64,000 nucleotides of DNA, taken from assembly GCA_963711675.1 (NCBI GenBank), contig CAVQFB010000017.1, forward strand, positions 62,001-126,000, in the 5' to 3' direction. Of the stretch, positions 26,347 through 34,147 are shown one piece after another; position 1 is the stretch's first letter; the number at the start of each line of letters is the position of its first letter. The position numbers and the translations under genes are program-made. A model generated the notes under the pieces. That model ran no database searches, was not told where the DNA came from, and worked only from the letters and a program-made list of their open reading frames with translations. The stretch is from CAVQFB01 sp963711675. Lineage in GTDB: Bacteria; Acidobacteriota; Terriglobia; Terriglobales; Acidobacteriaceae.

Positions 26347-26352
26347 TATAAT
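26347..26352 (+). promoter_or_regulatory. candidate -10 box of the phosphoesterase gene
   Basis: A perfect TATAAT lies 22 bases before the GTG at 26375, with a GGAG ribosome site (26367-26370) between them. The -35 region has no clear match. Confidence 0.45.
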
Positions 26353-26374
26353 CACCGCTTTGCTTTGGAGCCTC

Positions 26375-27130
26375 GTGCGAATACTGGTTCTCAGTGATGT
26401 CCACAGCAATCTGGAAGCGCTGGAGGCGTGCCTCGCCGCCGCTCCCCCGTATGACCGCGTGGTCAATCTCGGCGACATTGTCGGCTACGGTGGCAGCCCT
26501 AATGAGGTGATCGACAAGTCCCGCGAACTAGGGGCGACGTTCGTCCGCGGCAATCACGACAAAGCGGCTGCGGGACTGGTCGAGTTGAATGATTTCAATC
26601 CCATTGCCGGGCTGGCTGCGCTGTGGACTCGCGATCAGCTGACCCCGGAAAACCTGGAATGGCTCAAGAATCTGCCGCAAGGGCCGGTCGAGTTTGAGGA
26701 TGTACCAGACGTGCAGTTCGTACACGGGTCACCACTCGGCGAAGACGAGTACCTGGTGACTTTGCGTGATGCCCTCGAACCCCTGCTCGCTTTTTCTGTA
26801 CCCGTGACTTTCTTCGGCCACACCCACCTGCAAGGCGGATTTTCTTCGAATTCGAAGGGTAGTGATTCGTTCCGGCCCGCCTATCGGACCGTGGGACAGA
26901 CGGAATCCTGCGAATGGCCGATGAATCGGGACTTGCGCTATCTGGTGAATCCCGGATCGGTGGGACAGCCGAGAGACGGCGACTGGCGCGCGGGCTTTGC
27001 CGTATTCGACTCCGACAAATGGAGTGTCTCCTTCCACCGTACGCCCTACGACCTGAAGAGCGCGCAAGAGCGCATCATGGCTGCCAATCTTCCACAGCGC
27101 CTGGCGACGCGGCTGGCCACCGGACGCTGA
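26375..27130 (+). CDS. calcineurin-like metallophosphoesterase (YfcE/MJ0936-like)
   Basis: Two-metal phosphoesterase of about 251 residues. Seen: RILVLSDVHSNLEAL (first metal Asp/His), LGDIVGYGG (GD motif), GNHDKA, HGSPLGED, and FFGHTHLQ; a later NPGSVGQPRDGD loop is also family-typical. I chose the GTG at 26375, because the first residues then match the family and GGAG lies four bases upstream; the TTG at 26360 would add unconserved residues. The substrate cannot be told from sequence. Confidence 0.9.
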   Translation: MRILVLSDVHSNLEALEACLAAAPPYDRVVNLGDIVGYGGSPNEVIDKSRELGATFVRGNHDKAAAGLVELNDFNPIAGLAALWTRDQLTPENLEWLKNLPQGPVEFEDVPDVQFVHGSPLGEDEYLVTLRDALEPLLAFSVPVTFFGHTHLQGGFSSNSKGSDSFRPAYRTVGQTESCEWPMNRDLRYLVNPGSVGQPRDGDWRAGFAVFDSDKWSVSFHRTPYDLKSAQERIMAANLPQRLATRLATGR

Positions 27131-27159
27131 CCGCGCATTCTCCGTTGTAAACTGCCAGC

Positions 27160-27777
27160 ATGTCTCCCATTCATCGCAGGCACGGATCGCCCAGCCTTTT
27201 TCCTGAAAGTTCGTCAGCAAGTTCAGCGGCACCCGAATCCCACCTCATCGCGCACATTGACGGTGGAGCACGCGGCAATCCGGGACCTGCGGGTTACGGG
27301 GTTGCGATCACTGACCAAGAGGGACACAAAGTAGCCGGGCTCAGCGAGTACCTCGGACATCAGACCAACAATTTTGCCGAGTACAGCGGACTATTGGCCG
27401 CGCTCGATTATGCGATCAAGCATGGGTCCAAAGCGTTGAAGGTGGTCAGTGATTCGGAATTGATGGTGAAACAGATTCGCGGCGAGTACAAGGTCAAGAA
27501 TCCGGCTCTGCAGGAGTTGCACGCGCGGGCGAAGACGTTGATCCGCAAACTGGACTGGTTCTCGATGCAACATACCCTGCGCGAAGGCAACCGCGATGCG
27601 GATCGTCTGGCAAATGAGGCCATGGATAAGGGAATGGGACGGAACGCACCGGTCACTCCCGAGGCTGGGAAAATTCGCTCAGACGAATTCGAGGGGATCG
27701 TGCATGACGGTGTCATTGAACTGGTCAGCGGCAAGCTGCCCGAAGGCGCAAAAGTGCAAGGGCGGCTGAAACGATAG
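27160..27777 (+). CDS. RNase H-like protein with C-terminal extension
   Basis: RNase HI-family nuclease of 205 residues. Seen: an N-terminal disordered stretch of about 28 residues, then HIDGGARGNPGPAGYG (first Asp), NNFAEYSGLLAAL (Glu), KVVSDSELMVKQI (Asp) and EGNRDADRLANEAMD (last Asp), a complete four-acid active site. It lacks the basic protrusion of E. coli RNase HI, as in archaeal-type RNases. About 50 extra residues at the C-terminus have no clear motif. It lies 30 bases after the phosphoesterase gene and may be in its operon. Confidence 0.9.
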   Translation: MSPIHRRHGSPSLFPESSSASSAAPESHLIAHIDGGARGNPGPAGYGVAITDQEGHKVAGLSEYLGHQTNNFAEYSGLLAALDYAIKHGSKALKVVSDSELMVKQIRGEYKVKNPALQELHARAKTLIRKLDWFSMQHTLREGNRDADRLANEAMDKGMGRNAPVTPEAGKIRSDEFEGIVHDGVIELVSGKLPEGAKVQGRLKR

Positions 27778-27805
27778 TACTTCCGTGTGGGCAGAGCCGG
27801 CTGTT

Positions 27806-28273
27806 TCACTCCGCGGCGGATGTGTGGTCGTGCACGATCTTCCAGCCGTCAGGAAACCTCCTGAAGATCAGAGTGAAAATCCCGTGCGGCGTCTTGCCGT
27901 CCGACATGGTTAGATGCCAGGCGCCGCGGACGAAAGCCGAGTCCGGCCCCAGCGGCTGAATACGGAGATTGGAAAATTCCAGTTTTCCCATCTCCTTGCC
28001 TTCGCCCTGATATTTCTCCTGGTAGCGCGCCAGCGTCGGCGCCCAGCCTGAAATCTCCTTCCCGCCCGAAAAGAATGTAAGCTCCGAAGAATTCCAGTAG
28101 CCGGTCATGAACGCTTCAATGTCGTGGCGATTCCAGGCGTCTTGCTGTTGATGGAGAACTTGCTCGATGGACGATGTTGCTGCTGTTTCTGCTGGTGTTC
28201 CAGCGGCACGCGCCGCGGGGAAGAACAAGAGGAACAGACAAGGTAAGACGGCCAGGAAACCTTGAATGCGCAA
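27806..28273 (-). CDS. secreted DUF4440/SnoaL-like protein
   Basis: A 155-residue protein with a signal peptide ending near residue 23 (ARAAG), followed by an NTF2-like fold. Seen: QDAWNRHDIEAFMTGYW near residue 47 and a final FPDGWKIVHDHTS, typical of DUF4440 proteins. Such proteins are small binding or hydrolytic domains of mostly unknown role. It is convergent with the RNase H-like gene. Confidence 0.8.
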   Translation of the reverse strand: MRIQGFLAVLPCLFLLFFPAARAAGTPAETAATSSIEQVLHQQQDAWNRHDIEAFMTGYWNSSELTFFSGGKEISGWAPTLARYQEKYQGEGKEMGKLEFSNLRIQPLGPDSAFVRGAWHLTMSDGKTPHGIFTLIFRRFPDGWKIVHDHTSAAE

Positions 28274-28313
28274 GCGGACCTCCAGATGAGGTCAACAGTC
28301 TCGCACGAAGAGG

Positions 28314-28793
28314 TTACCGCCCGCTCTTCTTCGTCTTGATCACCTTGGTGGTCACTGCCTGCCAGGGACGCTTGGGGCGTTCCACTTGCGGCTTGTCACG
28401 ATCCTTAATGCGGTCGTAATGGTAGGACTCGCTGACCGTCCCGAGTGATTCGTTGTACAGGCTGGGAAGATTCAAAGCTTCCTTCAACTCTTCCGAGAAC
28501 TGGTGCAGTGCCTTCAAGTGGTCGGCAGTCGCCGGTACTTCTGTCTTCGCCGTCTTCAGGAATTGCTGGTAGCCCTTGTTCACCAGCTTCGAGATTTCGC
28601 CGCCGATCAGGCAGCCGGGATACGCGAAAATCTTCACGCCATCGTCGCCGTTCTTCTGGATAGCGGCGGAGCAGTTGTACTTCTTCAAAAAGACACGCCC
28701 CTGCGTGCCCGGAGCTTCGATCAGGTCGAAGCCATGATCGCGAAGCCAGGAGACGGCTTCGTCATAAGTGCGTTCTTCTACTTTAGTAGTCAT
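28314..28793 (-). CDS. conserved hypothetical protein
   Basis: A soluble 159-residue protein of unknown function. It has an N-terminal alpha-beta pattern (AVSWLRDHGFDLIEA), a GRVFLKKYNCSAAI strand, a FAYPGCLIGGEISKL segment and a very basic C-terminus (KVIKTKKSGR). No known motif. It lies 40 bases upstream of the DUF4440 gene on the same strand. Confidence 0.65.
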   Translation of the reverse strand: MTTKVEERTYDEAVSWLRDHGFDLIEAPGTQGRVFLKKYNCSAAIQKNGDDGVKIFAYPGCLIGGEISKLVNKGYQQFLKTAKTEVPATADHLKALHQFSEELKEALNLPSLYNESLGTVSESYHYDRIKDRDKPQVERPKRPWQAVTTKVIKTKKSGR

Positions 28794-28983
28794 CGACTTA
28801 CGTTAATCCTCTCGCAGACTTAGATGCAGGAACCGCCAAAGGGGCATTTTCAAACTTCGATGGAATCCCCCGGCACACTTCGCTAATCTAAATGGTGGCA
28901 ATGAATCGCCGTCAGACTCAGGTAGTAAATACCCTTTTTCGCCGAATTAGGCACATTACGATGGTCACGGGCACAAACGCGGC

Positions 28984-29982
28984 ATGACATCACCTTCGCC
29001 TGAGTTCACCAAAGCTCTTTCCGCTGTAGCACATGAGAGTACAGCAGGAGACGCCCGTCTGCCCAGCACGGTGGGACAAAAACTTTTGGAGCAAGTGGGA
29101 AACACTCCGCTGGTTCGCCTGGAGCGCGTGGCCAGCCACCTGCCCGGAATCGAGTTGCTGGCCAAGGCAGAATGGTACAACCCGGGCGGCTCCGTGAAAG
29201 ACCGCGCGGCGGCGAACATCGTCGCAGAGGCGTGCCGAAACGGGAAATTCGAGTCCGGCAAAACGCTGCTCGATTCAACGAGTGGGAACACGGGCATCGC
29301 GTATGCCATGATCGGCGCCGCTATGGGATTTCCGGTGACGTTGTGTGTTCCGGAGAACGTTTCGCACGAGCGCAAGCGCATCCTGCAGGCTTACGGTGCG
29401 ACCATCCTCTTTACCGATCCGGGGGAAGGTTCCGACGGAGCGATACGACTGGCGCGCGAACTTGCCGCCAAGCATCCCGATCTTTATTTCTATGCTGACC
29501 AGTATTCGAACGACGCGAACTGGCGGGCACATTACCTCGGCACGGCGAACGAAATCTGGCAACAAACCGAAGGACGCATTACTCATTTTGTTTCGATGCT
29601 CGGCACCAGTGGGACGTTCATGGGGACCACGCGCCGTCTCAAAGAGCTGAACCCGAAGATTCGTTGCATCTCGCTGCAGCCAGATTCGGCCTTTCATGGC
29701 ATTGAAGGCGCCAAGAATATGGCGAGTGCGATTGTTCCCAGGATTTATGATCCCGCCCTGGCAGACGAAAACATCAACATCGCGACGGAAGATGCTTATG
29801 ACATGGCGCGGCGTCTGGCTCGCGAAGAGGGACTGCTGGTTGGCGTGTCAGCAGCGGCGGCTGTCGTTGGATCGTTGAAGGTCGCGGAGCAGGTAAAGCC
29901 GGGACAGCGCGCGGTCATTGTGACGATTCTGTGCGATTCCGGCGACAAGTATTTGAGCGAGCGATTTTGGGAGGAAAAGTAA
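28984..29982 (+). CDS. cysM: PLP-dependent cysteine synthase (CysM-like)
   Basis: Fold-type II PLP enzyme of 332 residues. Seen: VGNTPLVRLERV near residue 38, NPGGSVKDRAA with the PLP lysine near residue 72, STSGNTGIAYAMIG, LGTSGTFMGTTRRLKE and CDSGDKYLSE. In Mycobacterium tuberculosis, CysM uses O-phosphoserine and the thiocarboxylated carrier CysO, and the peptidase Mec releases cysteine. The neighbours here (JAMM peptidase, MoaD-like carrier, MoeBR-type enzyme) point to the same chemistry rather than free sulfide; this is inference. The N-terminal 25 residues are unconserved. The start is ATG 28984. Confidence 0.92.
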   Translation: MTSPSPEFTKALSAVAHESTAGDARLPSTVGQKLLEQVGNTPLVRLERVASHLPGIELLAKAEWYNPGGSVKDRAAANIVAEACRNGKFESGKTLLDSTSGNTGIAYAMIGAAMGFPVTLCVPENVSHERKRILQAYGATILFTDPGEGSDGAIRLARELAAKHPDLYFYADQYSNDANWRAHYLGTANEIWQQTEGRITHFVSMLGTSGTFMGTTRRLKELNPKIRCISLQPDSAFHGIEGAKNMASAIVPRIYDPALADENINIATEDAYDMARRLAREEGLLVGVSAAAAVVGSLKVAEQVKPGQRAVIVTILCDSGDKYLSERFWEEK

Positions 29983-30009
29983 AACGGCGCGGCGACGGCA
30001 CATTTCCGA

Positions 30010-30195
30010 AGCTGTCATCCTGGGCAGAGCGAGCCGAATCACTTGTCATTCGTATCACGGCACGATTTCTGCCTCTCCGCTCATGGCATTCGGGGAGGGC
30101 ACGACCTAAGCCCTTTCACTTACTGCATGCGGGAGGGCACGGCTTCAGCCGTGCCACCTAGAGCCAATAAACACGAGGGCTTTAGCCCCTGTGGA
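30010..30195. repeat. intergenic repeats between cysM and the JAMM gene
   Basis: A GTCATCCTGGGCAGAGCG element near 30014-30031 is followed by two-hairpin copy 2: a perfect palindrome (30136-30155, core CTTCAG), GCCAATAA, and GGGCTTTAGCCC (about 30178-30189). The same two-hairpin order occurs at 24121-24180. This insertion separates cysM from the downstream gene by 263 bases. Confidence 0.6.
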
Positions 30196-30245
30196 ATTTT
30201 GCTATGCCACTCATGAGACGATTCTGATTTCCAACTTCTGACCCG

Positions 30246-30677
30246 ATGCTCAAAATCACCAAGACAAATTACGATGCGCTACGCCGCCACGGCGAAGAGA
30301 CCTACCCCCACGAATGCTGTGGCGTCATGCTCGGCCAGATCGAAGACGACATGCGAACCGTCAGCTCCGTCGTCCGCTGCGGCAACACGCGCGACGACTC
30401 GCCGCACAATCGCTACAACATCGATCCGCGGGAACTGGTGAAAATCCAGAGCGAAGGCCGCAAGCGCGGCGAGGATATCGTCGGCTTCTACCACTCCCAT
30501 CCCGACCACCCAGCACAGTGGTCACAAACCGATCTTGCCGAAGCCCACTGGTTCGGCTGTTCTTACGTGATCACACGCGTGGCGCAGGGCAAGGCGGATG
30601 TCACCAACTCCTTCGAGCTCTCCGGCATGGACGAGAACGACAAGAAGTTCACCGACGAGACGATTGAGATGACCTAG
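30246..30677 (+). CDS. M67 (JAMM/Mec-type) metallopeptidase
   Basis: Zinc peptidase of the JAB1/MPN family, 143 residues. Seen: the E of the YPHECCGVMLG segment near residue 23 and the metal motif in HSHPDHPAQWSQTDL (HxHx7SxxD) near residue 81, so the catalytic set is complete. Prokaryotic JAMM proteins next to sulfur-carrier genes hydrolyse the amide bond at the carrier's C-terminal Gly-Gly (Mec releasing cysteine from CysO, QbsD trimming QbsE). The carrier at 32051 and the cysM gene upstream support this role. It probably started as one operon with both. Confidence 0.9.
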   Translation: MLKITKTNYDALRRHGEETYPHECCGVMLGQIEDDMRTVSSVVRCGNTRDDSPHNRYNIDPRELVKIQSEGRKRGEDIVGFYHSHPDHPAQWSQTDLAEAHWFGCSYVITRVAQGKADVTNSFELSGMDENDKKFTDETIEMT

Positions 30678-30734
30678 TATCCCTGCGTGTGAACATCAAG
30701 CGCCACCTGTTGTAGCTGTTCGGAACCCGGCTTC

Positions 30735-31916
30735 CTAATAGAGGTAGTCAATCGTGGCGAACAGAACGTGGAAGAGCGCCTGTTGCACGTCGCGGAAGCG
30801 ATTCCGAATGGTCAGCGCGGTCTCGAGATTGTGCGCGCCACGATTTCGGAGGCCGTAGGCCAGAGCGACATCGCACTGCAGGCGGTCTAAAGTGGTGTTT
30901 GGCGCTACGACGAGGGTGCCGTCCAGGGCTGTCTGGAGGGTGCCGTCGAAATTGTTCTCGAATTGCGAATTGATAGCCCCGAGCTGTTGGTTCGTGAGTT
31001 GGTGACCGCCTCTTAGAAGGAGGTGTTCTGCATGGTGGATGAATTGCCACTGGTGTGCGTTCTTCATTTTGATCGCGGTGTCGATCACTAACGTGACGTC
31101 GAAGAGCAAGTTGAGTTGGAGCTGTCCAGCGAAGGGGCTGCTCGTGGCATGATCAGGGAGTCTTGCAATCTTTCTCAAACGGTCGATGGTATACGTGAGG
31201 AGGAAGACCGTCTCGAGGCTACTCGGAATGTCGATAAACCGGCGTTTCACATCCTCGATGGTGAGGGCCCGGTGATATGTAGTGGCGTGGTTCGTGATCA
31301 GGTCGTTGAAGAAGGCAGCTTGCTCTACGACCCATTGCCGAAATGCTTGCTGGATTTTGTTGAAATTAAGGGTGACGAAAGCGTAGCCAGGAGTATCGGG
31401 GGTTTGCTGTCCCGATGTGCGGATGTCCTCTTCGACGCCTTGGTGCATTAGGAGGTAGCCGTGATCCAGATCGCCGCGTAGGAGCGCAGTCATCGCCCAG
31501 AAGTAATTTGGAGTTCCCTTGTGGACGTGTTGGCCTTGATGAGCTTGCTCCCATTGGTGAGCCGGTTCGAGGGCTCGTTTCCAGAAGTGCTCCGCGTGGT
31601 CCAATCTTCCTGCATCCAGGATGGACTGCCAGATAATAGTGAAGGCATTAAAGTACGCATCGTGCGCAGTCGCGGACCCGACGTTCTCGTCGAAGTACTG
31701 GAGTGCGGCAGCCGTAAATTCTTCCCATGGTAGTGGAGCGTTTCCAAAGTAGGCCGCGTGTAGACGGTCGAATGCTCTATCCATGGACTGCCCAAGCGCA
31801 TTGATGACTATCTCGCGTCCGCCGATGATGAATGTGCGGTTCAATGCAGTACTTTTTGGGCTCCTGACGAGGCCTCTTGTATTGTAGTGAGGAGTACCCC
31901 CGCCTGCTTTTTCCAC
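30735..31916 (-). CDS. helical protein with C-terminal HEPN-like motif
   Basis: A 393-residue, all-helical, Trp-rich protein without signal or membrane segments. No homolog recognised for the first 300 residues, which contain TPR-like helix pairs (DAGRLDHAEHFWKRALEPAH). The last 60 residues read LAYGLRNRGAHNLETALTIR, in which R-N-R-G-A-H fits the R-x4-H motif of HEPN RNases and nucleotide-binding proteins. It lies opposite to, and in the middle of, the cysM-JAMM-carrier-MoeBR cluster, so it is probably an insertion. The start is GTG 31916 or ATG 31784. A toxin or defence role is possible but unproven. Confidence 0.6.
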   Translation of the reverse strand: MEKAGGGTPHYNTRGLVRSPKSTALNRTFIIGGREIVINALGQSMDRAFDRLHAAYFGNAPLPWEEFTAAALQYFDENVGSATAHDAYFNAFTIIWQSILDAGRLDHAEHFWKRALEPAHQWEQAHQGQHVHKGTPNYFWAMTALLRGDLDHGYLLMHQGVEEDIRTSGQQTPDTPGYAFVTLNFNKIQQAFRQWVVEQAAFFNDLITNHATTYHRALTIEDVKRRFIDIPSSLETVFLLTYTIDRLRKIARLPDHATSSPFAGQLQLNLLFDVTLVIDTAIKMKNAHQWQFIHHAEHLLLRGGHQLTNQQLGAINSQFENNFDGTLQTALDGTLVVAPNTTLDRLQCDVALAYGLRNRGAHNLETALTIRNRFRDVQQALFHVLFATIDYLY

Positions 31917-32050
31917 GGACTGCCGTAACTTCTGGTGAAACGTTCCATTTGGCTAGGTCCCGGTTGATCGGCATCTCGTAACCAACCCGTCTGGACTTCC
32001 CCTCTCTCCACTCCCTGAATCCCCTCCCATTTTCCGGCATCTTATTTAAA

Positions 32051-32428
32051 ATGAGTTATATGACGAAGATCCACATTCCCACACCGCTCCGGCAGTACGC
32101 GGGCAAGCAGGCGACGGTGGAGGTGCGTGGCGCTACGGTCGGCGAAGCACTGGACGGACTGGTGAGCCAGCACCCCGACTTGAAGCGGCACCTCTACACC
32201 GACGACGGCAAGCTGCGCGCGTTCGTGAATGTCTACTTGAACGACGAGGACATTCGATACATGCAGAAAGAGTCCACCACGGTGAAGGACAGTGATAGTA
32301 TTTCGATCGTGCCTTCGATCGCCGGGGGCTCGCAGAGCCACAACGAAGACCGATTCTCGAATCTGGGGACTAGCGAATTGATCTCCTGCCGCACAATGTG
32401 TTGTTGTCCCGCCTGTCGCTGTTGCTGA
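32051..32428 (+). CDS. MoaD/CysO-like sulfur carrier with a cysteine-rich C-terminal tail
   Basis: Ubiquitin-fold sulfur carrier. Seen: IHIPTPLRQYAGKQ start, a ubiquitin-like core, and SISIVPSIAGG at about residues 83-93, where a carrier would normally end in Gly-Gly. The ORF instead continues for 32 residues and ends CRTMCCCPACRCC. Either a peptidase (the JAMM protein at 30246) removes the tail, as QbsD does to QbsE, or the stop has been lost and the last codons are a leader ORF (32396-32428). ATG 32060 is an alternative start. The gene should be activated by the enzyme at 32485. Confidence 0.8.
   Translation: MSYMTKIHIPTPLRQYAGKQATVEVRGATVGEALDGLVSQHPDLKRHLYTDDGKLRAFVNVYLNDEDIRYMQKESTTVKDSDSISIVPSIAGGSQSHNEDRFSNLGTSELISCRTMCCCPACRCC
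32396..32428 (+). promoter_or_regulatory. possible poly-cysteine leader ORF
   Basis: An ATG starts the ten-residue peptide MCCCPACRCC, in the same frame as the sulfur-carrier ORF and 57 bases before the downstream gene. Six of ten residues are cysteine. Poly-Cys leader ORFs that sense cysteine supply are known upstream of mycobacterial sulfur genes. It may equally be just the tail of the carrier ORF. Confidence 0.35.
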
Positions 32429-32439
32429 TCCTTCAGCAA
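32422..32439 (+). promoter_or_regulatory. hairpin overlapping the leader-ORF stop
   Basis: TTGCTGA (32422-32428) pairs perfectly with TCAGCAA (32433-32439) across TCCT. The left arm contains the last Cys codon and the TGA, so a terminating or stalled ribosome would open the hairpin, as in attenuators. Confidence 0.4.
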
Positions 32440-32484
32440 TCCGCCGGTTCAGAAATCCCATAAATCCCGAATGCAGAGGTCGCG

Positions 32485-33657
32485 ATGGCCACCACAGTAG
32501 AACTCAAACCCGAAGCCGCAACGTTGAGCAAAGACGAAATCCTGCGCTACTCGCGCCATCTGATCATGCCCGAGGTCGGCATGGAGGGGCAGCAGAAGCT
32601 GAAAGCAGCCCGGGTCCTGTGTATCGGCGCAGGCGGCCTGGGCTCGCCGCTGGCGCTTTATCTTGGCGCGGCGGGAATCGGCACGCTCGGCATTGTGGAC
32701 TTCGACGTGGTGGACTACACAAACCTGCAGCGCCAGATCATTCACACCACCGCCGACGTAGGTCGTAAGAAGCTGGATTCCGCCGCGGAAAAACTGAAGG
32801 CCATCAATCCATTTCTCAACATTCGGCCATTCGAAACCAGGCTCACCAGCGAAAATGCGCTCGAGCTGTTCGCCGAGTTCGATATCATCGCCGACGGCAC
32901 CGACAATTTCCCTACGCGTTATCTTGTGAACGACGCCTGCGTGTTAACCGGCAAGCCGAACGTCTATGGCTCGATCTTCCGCTTTGAAGGCCAAGCCAGT
33001 GTCTTCGCAACCAAAGACGGCCCGTGCTATCGCTGCCTGTATCCTGAGCCACCACCGCCGGGACTGGTTCCTTCTTGTGCCGAGGGCGGAGTGCTCGGAA
33101 TTCTGCCGGGACTCGTGGGTGTGATGCAGGCCACCGAAGTGATCAAGCTGATCCTGGGCAAAGGCGAGCCGCTGATTGGACGTCTTCTCCTGATCGACGC
33201 GCTGGGCATGAAGTTCCGCGAACTCAAGCTGCGCAAGAATCCGGACTGCCCGGTTTGCGGCACGCATCCGACGGTCACGAAACTGATAGACTACAACGAG
33301 TTTTGTGGAATCCGGGGCGAGGAGACTGCTGTCGTGACGAATTTGCCCGAAATGCAGGTGGAAGAACTTAAGCGCAGGTTGGATGCCGGGGATGATCTGT
33401 TCGTCCTCGACGTGCGCGAGCCGCACGAGTACCAGATCTGCAACATTGGCGGGTATCTCATTCCGCTTGGCGATCTGCCCAAGCGCGTGAATGAACTCGA
33501 CTCCAGCCGCGAGATCGTGGCTCATTGCCGGTCTGGAGTGCGCAGCGGGAAGGCCGTCGACTTTCTGCGGCAGGCTGGATTTAAGAAAGTCCACAATCTC
33601 GCCGGCGGAATTCTGGCGTGGGCCGACCGGGTCGACCCGAGAATGCCCAAGTACTAA
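32485..33657 (+). CDS. MoeB/ThiF-type activating enzyme with rhodanese domain (MoeBR/MoeZ-like)
   Basis: Adenylates the C-terminal Gly of a sulfur carrier and passes sulfur from its rhodanese domain, giving a thiocarboxylate. It has 390 residues. Seen: SRHLIMPEVGMEGQ and the nucleotide motif GAGGLGSPLALYLG near residue 50, DFDVVDYTNLQRQ, DGTDNFPTRYLVND, zinc ligands in CYRC and CPVC, then a rhodanese domain at about residues 290-385 with the active-site loop HCRSGVRSGK (Cys). The same layout serves CysO in M. tuberculosis (MoeZ). The ATG at 32485 has AGAGG seven bases upstream. Confidence 0.94.
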   Translation: MATTVELKPEAATLSKDEILRYSRHLIMPEVGMEGQQKLKAARVLCIGAGGLGSPLALYLGAAGIGTLGIVDFDVVDYTNLQRQIIHTTADVGRKKLDSAAEKLKAINPFLNIRPFETRLTSENALELFAEFDIIADGTDNFPTRYLVNDACVLTGKPNVYGSIFRFEGQASVFATKDGPCYRCLYPEPPPPGLVPSCAEGGVLGILPGLVGVMQATEVIKLILGKGEPLIGRLLLIDALGMKFRELKLRKNPDCPVCGTHPTVTKLIDYNEFCGIRGEETAVVTNLPEMQVEELKRRLDAGDDLFVLDVREPHEYQICNIGGYLIPLGDLPKRVNELDSSREIVAHCRSGVRSGKAVDFLRQAGFKKVHNLAGGILAWADRVDPRMPKY

Positions 33658-33685
33658 AGAAAACCTGGATTCAGCAGTTGGAACG

Positions 33686-33711
33686 ACAGGGAGCGCGATC
33701 GCGCTCCCTGT
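33686..33711. terminator. 26-base perfect palindrome between convergent genes
   Basis: Two 13-base arms meet at GCGATCGC. It lies 28 bases after the activating-enzyme gene and 46 before the end of the minus-strand gene, so it may end both transcripts. T-runs are weak. Confidence 0.55.
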
Positions 33712-33757
33712 GCCATTTTCACTCGCTGCTACTGTGCTTCTTAGTTGTTTCTCTCGA

Positions 33758-34147
33758 CTACTTGCCCGTATCGCCCCCATCGGCCTTCGCCTGTTCGGTC
33801 CCCAGAGCCAGAGCGAATTTCTTTCCGGAGAAACGAATTTCAGAGAGCGAGCGCGAGCCGTTGTCGTTCTTCCGCACGACTGCGGCATCGCTTGGTGAAG
33901 ATTCCTTCAGGTCGACAAGCCTCGCGGGAGCGGTCGCCAGGACTGTCTTGCCTTTCACAATGCTGATCTCGACATTCGAGCCGGTGCCATCCCACTTCAC
34001 TTTGTAGTCTCCCGCCGGCAGTTGCTTGCCGCTCACGGTGATCGCCTCTTGCACGTTCAGAGAACCTGTGTTGCTCGCAAACACACTCGTAGCCAGCAGC
34101 AAAGCCAGCCCCAGCACCAACCCTTTGGATACTCTTGACAACTTCAT
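33758..34147 (-). CDS. small secreted hypothetical protein
   Basis: A 129-residue exported protein. Seen: signal peptide to about residue 24 (ATSVFAS), then a beta-rich domain (ITVSGKQLPAGDYKVKWDG, VEISIVKGKTVLATAPARLV), a pattern common in acidobacterial secreted proteins of unknown role. The ATG at 34147 follows AGGAG by about five bases; the frame stays open further upstream but without signal features. Confidence 0.75.
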   Translation of the reverse strand: MKLSRVSKGLVLGLALLLATSVFASNTGSLNVQEAITVSGKQLPAGDYKVKWDGTGSNVEISIVKGKTVLATAPARLVDLKESSPSDAAVVRKNDNGSRSLSEIRFSGKKFALALGTEQAKADGGDTGK

